Below, piece after piece: positions 17,121-25,114 of a stretch of 64,000 nt of DNA. The stretch's first letter is position 1; each line of letters opens with the position of its first letter. Position numbers and translations under genes: made by a program. Source of the stretch: Candidatus Cloacimonadota bacterium (GTDB lineage: Bacteria > Cloacimonadota > Cloacimonadia > Cloacimonadales > Cloacimonadaceae); contig JAJBAV010000006.1 in assembly GCA_020532085.1 (NCBI GenBank), positions 1-64,000 on the forward strand, written 5' to 3'. The notes beneath the pieces are model-generated. The model saw nothing but the letters and a program-made list of their open reading frames with translations, was not told the DNA's origin and made no database searches.

Positions 17121-18617
17121 ATGCAGCCAAAGGACAACCAGTTCATCCAGCTGCGCAAGCAGAAACTGGCCAAACTGCTGGAAGCCGGGATAAACCCCTA
17201 TCCAGTGAAGTCCGAACGCTCCCACCCCGTCTCCGCCGTGCTGGAAGGCCGGGACGAATGGATCGCCGAGGCGCGTGAAGTAACGCTCGCGGGACGCCTG
17301 GTGGCCATGCGCCGCCAAGGCAAACTGGGCTTTGGCAACCTTGAGGACGCCAGCGGGAGGATCCAGGTCTACGTGGCCCAAAACCTCGTGGGCGAAGAGA
17401 ACTACGAGCTCTTCAAACTCTGCGATCCGGGCGATTTCGTGCAGATCAGCGGGACCCTCTTCCACACCCAGTCCGGCGAATATTCCCTCAAGGCCGCCCG
17501 GGTGACGCTGCTCTCCAAGAACATCCGCCCCCTGCCTGCCGTGAAGGAAAAGGTGGTGGACGGCAAAACCATTCGCTACGACGAATTCGCGGACATCGAG
17601 CTCCGCTACCGCAAACGCTATCTGGATTTGCTGCTCAACCCCTCCCACCGCGAGGTCTTCATCCGCCGCGCGCGGATCATCACAGCCATCCGCGCCTTCC
17701 TGGATGCCCGCGGCTTCACCGAGGTGGAAACACCCGTGCTCCAGCCCCTCTACGGCGGCGCGAACGCCCGTCCCTTCATCACCCACCACAACACTTTGGA
17801 CACGGACCTCTACCTGCGGATCGCCACCGAACTCTATCTCAAACGCCTGATCGTGGGCGGCTTTGAGAGCGTTTACGAACTGGGCAAGGATTTCCGCAAC
17901 GAGGGCATGGACCGCGTTCACAATCCCGAATTCACCATGCTCGAGCTCTACGAGGCCTATTCCGACCTCGAAGGCATGCTGGACCTCACGGAAAGCCTCA
18001 TCCGCCACCTGGCGATCGACATCCTCGGCCAACAGGAATTCACCTTCCGGGGGCATCGGATCGACCTGGCCAAGCCCTTCACCCGCGCCTCCATGACCGA
18101 GCTGGTGGCCCAATACGCCGGGATCGACCTCGCCGACATGGACCTGGCCCAAGCCACCGCCTTCTGCCGGGAACGGAAGATCGAGATCCCGCCCGGGGCC
18201 GGCGTGGGCAAACTGATCGCCGTCATCTACGAGGAATGCGTGGAGTCAAAGCTGGTCCAACCCACCTTCGTGACCGATTTCCCCAAGGAGATCTCGCCGC
18301 TGGCCAAAGCAAAAAGCGACAACCCCCTCCTCGCCGACCGCTTTGAACTGATGATCGCCGGACACGAATTTGCCAACGCCTTCAGCGAGCTTAACGATCC
18401 CCTCGACCAGCGCGCCCGCCTCGAAGCCCAGGCCGCCCTCCGCGCCCTCGGCGACGAAGAGGCCCAAAGCGTTGATGAGGACTTCCTCGAAGCCCTCGAA
18501 TACGGGATGCCCCCCATGGGCGGGCTCGGGATCGGGATCGACCGCCTGGTGATGCTGCTCACCGAAAACGACTCCATCAAAGAGGTCATCCTCTTCCCCC
18601 AAATGAAGCCGGAATAA
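17121..18617 (+). CDS. lysS: Lysine--tRNA ligase, class II
   Basis: The protein has 498 residues, normal for bacterial LysRS. An N-terminal OB-fold anticodon-binding domain (about 55-150) precedes the class II catalytic domain, with motif 2 (FRNEGMDRVHNPEFTMLE) and motif 3 (GLGIGIDRLVMLLTE). It charges tRNA-Lys. ATG at 17121 lies 8 bp after the rpsA stop. The upstream sequence has no strong Shine-Dalgarno, consistent with coupling to rpsA; the frame is open further upstream inside rpsA, but the family N-terminus (IQLRKQKLAKLLEAGINPYP) fits this start. The preceding gene order in other bacteria differs, so the pairing is local. Confidence 0.96.
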   Translation: MQPKDNQFIQLRKQKLAKLLEAGINPYPVKSERSHPVSAVLEGRDEWIAEAREVTLAGRLVAMRRQGKLGFGNLEDASGRIQVYVAQNLVGEENYELFKLCDPGDFVQISGTLFHTQSGEYSLKAARVTLLSKNIRPLPAVKEKVVDGKTIRYDEFADIELRYRKRYLDLLLNPSHREVFIRRARIITAIRAFLDARGFTEVETPVLQPLYGGANARPFITHHNTLDTDLYLRIATELYLKRLIVGGFESVYELGKDFRNEGMDRVHNPEFTMLELYEAYSDLEGMLDLTESLIRHLAIDILGQQEFTFRGHRIDLAKPFTRASMTELVAQYAGIDLADMDLAQATAFCRERKIEIPPGAGVGKLIAVIYEECVESKLVQPTFVTDFPKEISPLAKAKSDNPLLADRFELMIAGHEFANAFSELNDPLDQRARLEAQAALRALGDEEAQSVDEDFLEALEYGMPPMGGLGIGIDRLVMLLTENDSIKEVILFPQMKPE

Positions 18618-18753
18618 GCTCCGACTTCGCCTTTTACCCTTTACCATTCTTCATTTACCAGTAATTCCCTTACCCGCCCTCAACTAATGAGAGAAATTGT
18701 CTGGTTTCCCACTTTTCCCTTTCCCCTCTGCCTCCTATCCGCCTCCCCTTGAG

Positions 18754-18774
18754 TTCCCGCCTGTTCAGCGGGAA
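18754..18774. repeat. TTCCCGC/GCGGGAA inverted repeat in a CCTCCC-rich block
   Basis: TTCCCGC (18754-18760) pairs with GCGGGAA (18768-18774). It is flanked by CGCCTCCC-type and GGGAGGCG-type stretches (about 18728-18822). The same motif vocabulary recurs at 33042-33103, indicating a dispersed intergenic repeat family. Confidence 0.6.
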
Positions 18775-18865
18775 GTTAACGAGAGGCATACGGGAGGCGA
18801 GCGGGAGGCGGCTTGGGGGCAGGCGTGGGACGGGGAGGCTTGGTGACGGAGTGGCGTGGCCGTGG

Positions 18866-18916
18866 CGCAGCATTCCAATGCTGCGTTTGGTCTTTTCGCA
18901 GGATCGGAATCCTGCG
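18866..18916. repeat. Two adjacent small palindromes with different arms
   Basis: CGCAGCATT (18866-18874) pairs with AATGCTGCG (18877-18885). CGCAGGAT (18897-18904) pairs with ATCCTGCG (18909-18916) across a CGGA loop. They share only the outer CGCAG, so the arms differ while self-complementarity is kept. Confidence 0.65.
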
Positions 18917-18935
18917 CTAAGCCTTGAGTTGCGCT

Positions 18936-19280
18936 GTCATTACGGGGAAGCGTGCGCCAGCACGCGGGATCCCGGAATCCAGACGGTTATGGGTAATGCC
19001 CCTTTGAGGGTTTCGATGCAGACTGCGTCTGGATCGACACTGTTTTTTGGGATCGGTTTGGCTATTCCCGCAAGGGCTGGATTCCGTCACTTCGCGCCCA
19101 GGCGCTCCGTTCCGGAATGACGCGGGTTTGGGGGAGCTGCTATGGTTTTGCCTGGATTCCGGGGCCCCTACTCCGGAATGACATTTCGGGACGGGGTCAG
19201 GAGGATTACTGTCGGGCCCCATCCACACCCCACGAACTCGCTGCTCCTGTCCGTGGGACCCCATTTCCCCGGAATGACGC
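18936..19280. repeat. Four degenerate copies of a GGATTCC...GGAATGAC module
   Basis: Partial copies lie at about 18936-18981 (inverted), 19077-19121, 19151-19192 and 19254-19280. The common outline is CTGGATTCC, a short variable and often self-complementary middle, then CCGGAATGAC. The first copy contains the hairpin GCGTGC/GCACGC. A further partial copy is seen near 47389-47440. The layout recalls short dispersed hairpin repeats of other Gram-negative genomes. Confidence 0.55.
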
Positions 19281-19322
19281 AGCGGATCAAGGTTCGTTTT
19301 CCGGAGGACAGCAGACGGAAGG

Positions 19323-19498
19323 CGGTGGCTTCAGCCACCGTTAACCGCCCGGTGACCGACCCACAAAAAGACGATGTCCGGTGCTTTCAATCACCGGCAT
19401 AACACACGGTGGTTGGTCCTCCACAGCCTCCGGAGGTCGCGTTTACGGCCTTTTCACCGGATACAGGCATGGGCGTCAGCCGGCGGTTGAAACCGCCG
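19323..19498. repeat. TGAA-loop palindromes
   Basis: CGGTGGC (19323-19329) pairs with GCCACCG (19334-19340) around TTCA, whose complement is TGAA. CGGCGGT (19481-19487) pairs with ACCGCCG (19492-19498) around TGAA. A third, imperfect version (GGTGGC-TGAA-GCCAAC) lies at 19535-19550. The loop is constant while the stems differ. Confidence 0.6.
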
Positions 19499-19592
19499 GA
19501 GATCGTCTCTCCCTTGCCGCTGATGCCCGGGAACGGTGGCTGAAGCCAACGCCTTCCGTCTTCTCCCGCGGGGGCTTGGTTTTGGGTTCTGA

Positions 19593-19661
19593 AAGGCCCT
19601 CCGGGCCTTGGCAGACGGCGACGTCTGCCACTCCATTTTGTGGTCGACGGGGACGTCGACC
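19593..19661. repeat. Three stem-loops, two with GNRA-type loops
   Basis: AAGGCCC/GGGCCTT lies at 19593-19609. TGGCAGACG-GCGA-CGTCTGCCA spans 19609-19630. GGTCGACG-GGGA-CGTCGACC spans 19642-19661. GCGA and GGGA both fit the GNRA tetraloop pattern if transcribed on the plus strand. Confidence 0.65.
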
Positions 19662-19769
19662 TTCCGTCTTCAACCTCCAGATCTTTTGAGTGACATATTC
19701 CAATCATATACTCCCTTGCTCAGATCCACGGCTCCGATTTGCCGAATAAAAACACAGGCGCACAAAAGC

Positions 19770-20135
19770 GTGGATTTAATCAACCTCTTGTGGGAGAACA
19801 AGATACGCTAATAAAGCACCAAATATGGCTTCTCCTTCCCCGCCGCCATGCCAAGAGTTACGGTCCAGGAGATCCAGGTCCAGGAGGTCCAGGTCCAGGA
19901 TGAAAGAAAGTGGGAAGAAGGGGTGCTGTAGAGAAAGAGTATCTTTATAGTAATAATAAAATATATAATTATATAATATATTATCTATATATCTTATATC
20001 TATATATGCATATAGGTTATGGCATGTATCCAAGAGCACCTTATTGCCAGCCATCAGGTTGGGGGTGGGGCAGAGCGTGATTTTGGTGCTTTATTAGCGT
20101 ATCTTGTTCTCCCACAAGAGGTTGATTAAATCCAC
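19770..20135. mobile_element. 366-bp element with perfect 54-bp terminal inverted repeats (MITE-like)
   Basis: The left arm (19770-19823) and right arm (20082-20135) are exact reverse complements over 54 bp. Between them lie 258 bp that differ strongly in composition from the rest of the window: a 15-bp tandem repeat based on GGTCCAGGA (about 19862-19900) and a very AT-rich tract (about 19940-20020). No transposase frame is inside. I do not see a convincing target-site duplication at the edges. Nonautonomous transposable element, invertible segment and long RNA hairpin are all possible readings. Confidence 0.6.
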
Positions 20136-20230
20136 AGAAAATACGGCTTGTGCTTTATTGGAGTTTACGCGCGTTCAACGGCAGCGTGCCATCCTGGACA
20201 CTACAGCTAATGTTTACCGGAGCTTAGCTC

Positions 20231-20461
20231 TCATGCATTTCTCTCATACCCCTGCCTGCGATGGCAGAAGCGGCACTCGAACACGTGGCGGGTCCGTTTC
20301 CCGGTCTGGGTGGCGTAGAGCAGCTTCTTCTCCACTTTCTTCAGGGCGAACCAGCGCTGGCAGGCTTTGCAGCGGATGGCATGGCCATAGGCCAGCACCG
20401 CCGCCAGCAAGGCGAGGGCGATGATCAGGATGAACACGGGAAGGGAACCGGCCGCGGCCAT
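20231..20461 (-). CDS. Small membrane-anchored zinc-ribbon protein
   Basis: The protein has 76 residues. One hydrophobic segment (LPVFILIIALALLAAVLAYG) is followed by a cytoplasmic-looking basic part with two cysteine pairs, CKAC and CRFC, spaced about 30 residues apart. This is the pattern of a zinc ribbon. AGGTGA precedes the ATG at 20461. It is the last gene of the long minus-strand unit, 14 bp downstream of the Na/Pi transporter. The function is unknown; the composition and cysteine spacing argue that it is real despite its size. Confidence 0.7.
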   Translation of the reverse strand: MAAAGSLPVFILIIALALLAAVLAYGHAIRCKACQRWFALKKVEKKLLYATQTGKRTRHVFECRFCHRRQGYERNA

Positions 20462-20475
20462 GACGGCATCACCTG

Positions 20476-22191
20476 TCAGCTTCCGCTGGGTTCATCCGGA
20501 TGGTTATCCCCGTCGGTTTTCAAGACGTCCAGCTTGTAGATGAAGTCGTGCGTGCCAGCCTTGACGAGGTTTTTGAGTTTGTCGGCGATGAGTTCCATGG
20601 CATCGATGTAGTCGATGGTATTAAGGCCGCCCACGGGGTCGCATTCGGCGTTTTGGATCTGGTCCATGATCCGGGCGCGGAGGCTGCGGTGCATTTCGTT
20701 GATGCGGCCTTCGAGCTCGATGATCTGGAAGGTGTAGATGGGTTTGAATTCCTCGATGTATTCGATGGAAAGGTCGAGCATCTCGGTCACGCGGGCGTGC
20801 AGGTCGTCGATCATGGCGCGGAAATCGGAGCAGAGGGGGTTTTTCTGGGCGGGGATCTGGTAGTTCAGGATGCGGTTCACCTCTTCGGTGAAGTCGCCGA
20901 TTTTTTCGATGTCGTTCACGCTGTGGAGGAGGGCGGGGATCTTCTGGATGATGGTTTGGGCGTTGGTGCGCTCGTTGACGGCCACCAGGTAGCGGGTGAT
21001 CTCGCGCTGGAGGTGGTCGATGGCATTTTCGATGCGGGAAACGCGGATCTGTTTCTTGTAATTCTTGTCGCGGAAAGCCTCATAGGAAACGAAGAGGCCA
21101 AGGCGCACGAGGCGCAGCATTTCCCGCATTTCCTTCAGTGATTGGTCGATGGCGAGCTGGGAATCGTTGATCAGATGGTAGTTCAGGTGTTTGGGCTCGC
21201 CCAGGGAGATAATGTCCTCGGGGTCCTTGGGAATCACCCGGGTGGCGATCCTGGCCAGAAATCCCGCCAGAGGCAGCATCATGAAAGTGTTCAGAACGTT
21301 GAAGAAGGTGTGGGCGTTGGCAATGTGGCGGGCGATGTTGCGCTCGGCCAGGATGGCGGAGTAAACGTTTCCGGGGGTGATGAGGTTCACGAAGGCCTTG
21401 TAATAGCCCAGCCAGGTGAGGGCGGCGAAAATGGCGGTTCCGAACACGTTGAAGAGAGTGTGGACCAAAGCCACGCGCTTGGCGGTGTTGTTCGCTCCCA
21501 ATCCGGCCAGCCAGGCGGTGACGGTGGTGCCGATGTTGTCGCCGTAAACCAGGTAGAGCGCTCCTTCAAAGGAGATCAGGCCGGCATTGGCCAGCACGAT
21601 CACGATCCCCACGGAGGCGGAGGAACTCTGGATCGCCATGGTGAAGAGCATCCCGGCCAGGATCGCCAGCAGCGGGTATTCCGCGGCCTGGCTGAGGATG
21701 TTGATGGCCGTTTGGGATTCCTTGAGGCCGCTCACGGAGTGGGACATCACGCTGAGCCCCACGAAGAGGAGGCCGAAACCGAGGATGATCTGGCTCCAGT
21801 GCTCCATCTTGCGGCTGCGCTTCACGAACATCCCCACCACGCCCACGATCACGAAAAGATAGGCGATCTCGCCGATGTTGAAGGCGATCAGCTGGGCGGT
21901 GACCGTGGTGCCGATATTGGCCCCCATCACCACGCCCACAGCTTGCTGCAGGGTCATGATCCCGGCGTTCACCAGGCCGATGATCATCACCGAGGTGGCG
22001 GAGGAACTTTGGATGATGGCGGTGATGCCGAGGCCCACCAAAACGCCCTTGAACGGGGTGTTGGTGATCTTCTTGAGGGTGCGGCGCATCTCGTTTCCGG
22101 CCACGGCCTGCAGGTTGTCGCTCATCTTGTTCATGCCGAAGATGAAGAGCGCGAGGCCGCCCAAAAGGTTCAGAAGGTCGAGGAATGTCAT
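20476..22191 (-). CDS. Na+/phosphate cotransporter family protein (NptA/YjbB-like) with PhoU-like tail
   Basis: The protein has 571 residues. The membrane part (about 1-330) has two inverted repeats, each with the family signature QSSSA (IIQSSSATSV and AIQSSSASVG) and GANIGTT/GDNIGTT. The C-terminal roughly 220 residues are helical and PhoU-like (two stretches around SRIENAIDHLQREI and MIDDLHARVTEM). Members move phosphate with sodium; the bacterial YjbB type exports phosphate. It lies 58 bp downstream of the kinase-like gene, probably in the same transcription unit. Confidence 0.92.
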   Translation of the reverse strand: MTFLDLLNLLGGLALFIFGMNKMSDNLQAVAGNEMRRTLKKITNTPFKGVLVGLGITAIIQSSSATSVMIIGLVNAGIMTLQQAVGVVMGANIGTTVTAQLIAFNIGEIAYLFVIVGVVGMFVKRSRKMEHWSQIILGFGLLFVGLSVMSHSVSGLKESQTAINILSQAAEYPLLAILAGMLFTMAIQSSSASVGIVIVLANAGLISFEGALYLVYGDNIGTTVTAWLAGLGANNTAKRVALVHTLFNVFGTAIFAALTWLGYYKAFVNLITPGNVYSAILAERNIARHIANAHTFFNVLNTFMMLPLAGFLARIATRVIPKDPEDIISLGEPKHLNYHLINDSQLAIDQSLKEMREMLRLVRLGLFVSYEAFRDKNYKKQIRVSRIENAIDHLQREITRYLVAVNERTNAQTIIQKIPALLHSVNDIEKIGDFTEEVNRILNYQIPAQKNPLCSDFRAMIDDLHARVTEMLDLSIEYIEEFKPIYTFQIIELEGRINEMHRSLRARIMDQIQNAECDPVGGLNTIDYIDAMELIADKLKNLVKAGTHDFIYKLDVLKTDGDNHPDEPSGS

Positions 22192-22249
22192 GGCAGGGGG
22201 CTACTCCATAGCAAGATTTGCGGACATTTTACAGGCAAGGGGGAATCGG

Positions 22250-22894
22250 TCAAGGAGTTTCATTGCCCAGGGAGGAGAGAAACTGAAGGTTGGCCGCGAA
22301 ATCGCCCTGGCCAACGTGATGGCGCCGGCGGGAGTGGTTTCGGCGGCGGGCTGAAAAGCGCTCCAGGCTGCGCTGGAGGGCCGTTTGCCAGGGGTTGGGG
22401 GGCAGGGGGATGACTTTCGCGTAAGCCTCCAGAAACGCGCCACAGAGCGTTCTGAATGCCTCTGCGTGGTACTCCGCCGCCCAGAAGAGAAGAAGGTGGG
22501 TGAGGTCCGCTTCCGGCGGGGCGAGGCGGGATTCGCTGAAGTCGATGAACCAGAAATCATCTCCGGCGCGGAGGATGTTTTTGGGTTGGTTGTCCCAGTG
22601 GCAAAGGCAGACGCCTTCGCTAAACCAGGCACGGTGGAAGCCGGCGAGCGCAATGGCGAGGCGGCTGGCGGCTTCAGGCCCGAAATCCGCGTCCAGATGG
22701 GGCTGGCCCATGACCCGCTCCATCTCGATCCATTCCCGCTCTCCAAAGCGCAGCAGCTTCGGCACCATCGGCAATCCGGCCTGATAGACCCGCAGTTCGC
22801 GGTAAAAATCCTCCGGATCGTTGAAGCGTTTTACCACCGAGCGGGGCAGGAGTTCCACAGTGGCTTTGGCGGAGCTGTACAAAGCCTGGCTCAA
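22250..22894 (-). CDS. Small protein-kinase-fold phosphotransferase
   Basis: The protein has 214 residues. Despite the short length the kinase landmarks are in order: a candidate ATP-binding Lys in VVKRF near residue 22, a Glu in YRELRVY near 34, the catalytic loop CHWDNQPKN near 103-110 (HxDxxxxN) and a metal-binding Asp in FIDFSES near 120. This fits the aminoglycoside/choline kinase or Kdo-kinase-like group rather than a specific family. The start is TTG, overlapping the upstream stop codon as TTGA (22891-22894), which supports translational coupling to the beta-propeller gene. The substrate is unknown. Confidence 0.65.
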   Translation of the reverse strand: MSQALYSSAKATVELLPRSVVKRFNDPEDFYRELRVYQAGLPMVPKLLRFGEREWIEMERVMGQPHLDADFGPEAASRLAIALAGFHRAWFSEGVCLCHWDNQPKNILRAGDDFWFIDFSESRLAPPEADLTHLLLFWAAEYHAEAFRTLCGAFLEAYAKVIPLPPNPWQTALQRSLERFSARRRNHSRRRHHVGQGDFAANLQFLSSLGNETP

Positions 22895-23712
22895 TCCACC
22901 TTGAAGCGCCGGATCTCGTTTTTTTCCATCAGCGGCACAAGGATCTCGTTGCCGGGCTGGTGGTAATAGATGTCAGCCGGGGACTGGAGTTCCGCTTGCC
23001 AGATCTCGGTGCGGTTCTGTTCCTGAGGGATCATGAAGATGCACTGTTCGCCCCAGGAGCTGTAATAGATGCGGCCCAGCTCGTCGATGGCGATGCCGTC
23101 CAGCTTGTTGTAAAGGGTGTCCTGGAAGACGCTGAAGGCCTGGGTGTTCACGTTCAGGGCCAGGATGGGCGATTCTTCGGTGAGGCCCACGATGAACATC
23201 TGGCGGCGGGGACCGTCGTACACGATGCCGTTGGGCGCTTTCAGCAGGGGTGAGCTGAGCTGGGTGGTGAGTTTGGTGCCAGGGTCGAAAACATGGACGC
23301 AGTTGGCTTTGGTATCGGTGATGTAGATTCGGCCAAGGTGGTCTTTCTCGATGTCGTTGAGCATCATCGCGCCCTTGATGGGGATGCTGGCTTTCTGATC
23401 GCCGGAGGCCAGGTCCAGGGCCACGATGCGGGTGTTGTCCGTCACATAGAGCAGTTCATCCACCACCCTGAGGCCGCGGGGGGCCTCCAGCCCTTTGGCA
23501 AACACGGAGTAGTGCCCTTCCTCATCAAGGCTGAGGATCTGGCCGCTGCCCACATTGGAGACCATGAAAGTACGGGTGGAATCATTCCAGGCGATGCTTT
23601 CCGGGCGGTTCAGGCTGGCGGGGAAGAGATGCCTCAGCAGGATGAACGCGGTGGCCAACGCCAGCACGGCTATGATGAGGATCAGGATGATCCTGCGTTT
23701 ACTTATGGCCAT
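22891..23712 (-). CDS. Membrane-anchored six-bladed beta-propeller (SMP-30/NHL-like)
   Basis: The protein has 273 residues. An uncleaved-looking N-terminal membrane segment (RRIILILIIAVLALATAFIL) is followed by a repetitive domain with blade motifs such as APRGLRVVDELLYVTDN, LGRIYITDT and LGRIYYSSWG. These are typical of SMP-30/gluconolactonase/NHL propellers that face the periplasm. Catalytic metal ligands of true lactonases are not obvious to me, so a binding role is as likely. It starts 9 bp downstream of cysS and overlaps the kinase-like gene. Confidence 0.75.
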   Translation of the reverse strand: MAISKRRIILILIIAVLALATAFILLRHLFPASLNRPESIAWNDSTRTFMVSNVGSGQILSLDEEGHYSVFAKGLEAPRGLRVVDELLYVTDNTRIVALDLASGDQKASIPIKGAMMLNDIEKDHLGRIYITDTKANCVHVFDPGTKLTTQLSSPLLKAPNGIVYDGPRRQMFIVGLTEESPILALNVNTQAFSVFQDTLYNKLDGIAIDELGRIYYSSWGEQCIFMIPQEQNRTEIWQAELQSPADIYYHQPGNEILVPLMEKNEIRRFKVD

Positions 23713-23721
23713 TTTGGCCTC

Positions 23722-25104
23722 CTAATCTTTTAGTTTCCAGGTGCAGCCGCCGGGGGTGTCACGCAGTTCCACGCCCAGCGAGGACAGGTCGTCCCGGATC
23801 CGGTCCGAAAGCTTCCAATCCTTGTTCTCGCGGGCTTCGCGGCGATAGCTTAGCAGCAGTTCCACCAGCTGGCGGGACAGGTCCGGCAGGTCTTTGCTCA
23901 GCTTCCCGCACAGATCGGAGAAGAAGCCCAGCACCTCTCCCAGCCGCACCAGCATCAACGCGGCCTGCTCCCGTTGAGCCCTCGGCAATTGCCCGTTTTT
24001 GCAGTGGCGGGCGAGATCGAAGAGCACGGCGAGGGCTTTGGCGGTGTTCATGTCGTCGTCCATGGTCTCGGTGAAGGCCTGTTCGGAGGCGTCGAAGCTG
24101 CCGTCGCGGGAACAGATGATGTTCTTGTAGTCGACTGCGCGGAGGGCGGCATAAAAGTTGTTCACGGCGCGTTCGGATTCCTTGATGATCCCGCGGTTGA
24201 AATCGATGGGGGAGCGGTAGTGCTTCGAGAGGAAGAAGAAGCGGATGGCCTCGGCGCTGTGCTGGGCCAGGATGTCGCGCGCGGTGAAGAAATTGTTCAG
24301 GCTTTTGCTCATCTTGTCGCCGTCGATGTTCAGAAAGCCGTTGTGCATCCAGTATCTGGCCAGGGGTTTGCCGGTGAGGGCGAGGGCCTGGGCGAGCTCA
24401 TTCTCGTGATGGGGGAAAACGAGGTCGGTGCCGCCGCCGTGGATGTCGAAGGTTTCGCCCAGATATTTCTGGCCCATCACCACGCATTCGGTGTGCCAGC
24501 CTGGCCGTCCTTCGCCCCAGGGACTGTTCCAGACTGGCTCTCCGGGTTTTCCGGCTTTCCAGAGGGTGAAATCGGCTGGATTGCGTTTCTGGTGGTTTTC
24601 CAGCACTCTGGCGCCGGGAAGCTGTTCTTCGGTCTTTTTGCCTGAAAGCTGGCCGTATTCAGGCAGGGAGGCTGTGTCGAAATAGACGTCTCCGTTCACC
24701 TCGTAGGCGTGGCCGCTTTTCACCAGGGCGGCGATGGCGGCGGTGATCTCCGGCAGCACTTCCGTGGCCCGGGGCTGATGGGTGGGCTTGCGGATGCCGA
24801 GGGCGGCGCTGTCCTCCAGAAAGGCTTTGGCATATTTGTCGGCGACTTCCTTGAAGGGCACCTCCTCCTCCAGCGCCTGGGCGATGATCTTGTCCTCGAT
24901 GTCGGTGATGTTTTGCACGTAATCCACCTTGTAGCCGCGGAATTCAAAGTAGCGGCGGAGGACGTCGAAGGTGAGGAAGGCGCGGGCGTTGCCGATGTGA
25001 AAATAGTTGTAAACAGTGGGGCCGCAGGCATACATTTTCACCCGGCCCGGGGTGAGGGGAACAAATTCCTCTTTGGCGCGCTTGGCGGTGTTGTACAAAA
25101 GCAT
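23722..25104 (-). CDS. cysS: Cysteine--tRNA ligase
   Basis: The protein has 460 residues, normal for CysRS. Visible are the zinc/cysteine-binding MYACGPTVYN near residue 25, the HIGH-like FHIGNARAFL, GWHTECVVMG, a further zinc-ligand His region (DIHGGGTDLVFPHHENE) and the KMSKS loop (DKMSKSLNNF). Helical DALR-type anticodon-binding sequence follows. It attaches cysteine to tRNA-Cys. It lies 10 bp downstream of the porU-like gene and is part of the long minus-strand unit. Confidence 0.97.
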   Translation of the reverse strand: MLLYNTAKRAKEEFVPLTPGRVKMYACGPTVYNYFHIGNARAFLTFDVLRRYFEFRGYKVDYVQNITDIEDKIIAQALEEEVPFKEVADKYAKAFLEDSAALGIRKPTHQPRATEVLPEITAAIAALVKSGHAYEVNGDVYFDTASLPEYGQLSGKKTEEQLPGARVLENHQKRNPADFTLWKAGKPGEPVWNSPWGEGRPGWHTECVVMGQKYLGETFDIHGGGTDLVFPHHENELAQALALTGKPLARYWMHNGFLNIDGDKMSKSLNNFFTARDILAQHSAEAIRFFFLSKHYRSPIDFNRGIIKESERAVNNFYAALRAVDYKNIICSRDGSFDASEQAFTETMDDDMNTAKALAVLFDLARHCKNGQLPRAQREQAALMLVRLGEVLGFFSDLCGKLSKDLPDLSRQLVELLLSYRREARENKDWKLSDRIRDDLSSLGVELRDTPGGCTWKLKD

Positions 25105-25114
25105 GGTCCTGTCC

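Larger units (their letters stand above)
18618..20230. other. 1.6-kb gene-free region filled with palindromic repeats
   Basis: No protein-like reading frame or RNA gene is recognised between lysS and the zinc-ribbon gene. From 18726 to 19680 the sequence is a patchwork of short inverted repeats and partial copies of a GGATTCC/GGAATGAC module. From 19770 to 20135 lies an element bounded by 54-bp inverted repeats with an AT-rich centre. Many open frames cross this region, but none has a ribosome-binding site and a plausible protein sequence together. Confidence 0.7.

Noticed and set aside
19862-19900. GGTCCAGGA-type tandem repeats as a possible CRISPR array
   Set aside because: Units are about 15 bp and directly adjacent, with no unique spacers and no cas genes nearby. 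It is a simple tandem repeat.
19776-20054. A 92-codon minus-strand frame spanning the AT-rich core of the 54-bp inverted-repeat element
   Set aside because: It is open through AT-rich sequence, but the product is low-complexity (ILDLDLLDLDLLD, YYYYKD) and partly encoded by the terminal repeat. No ribosome-binding site was seen.
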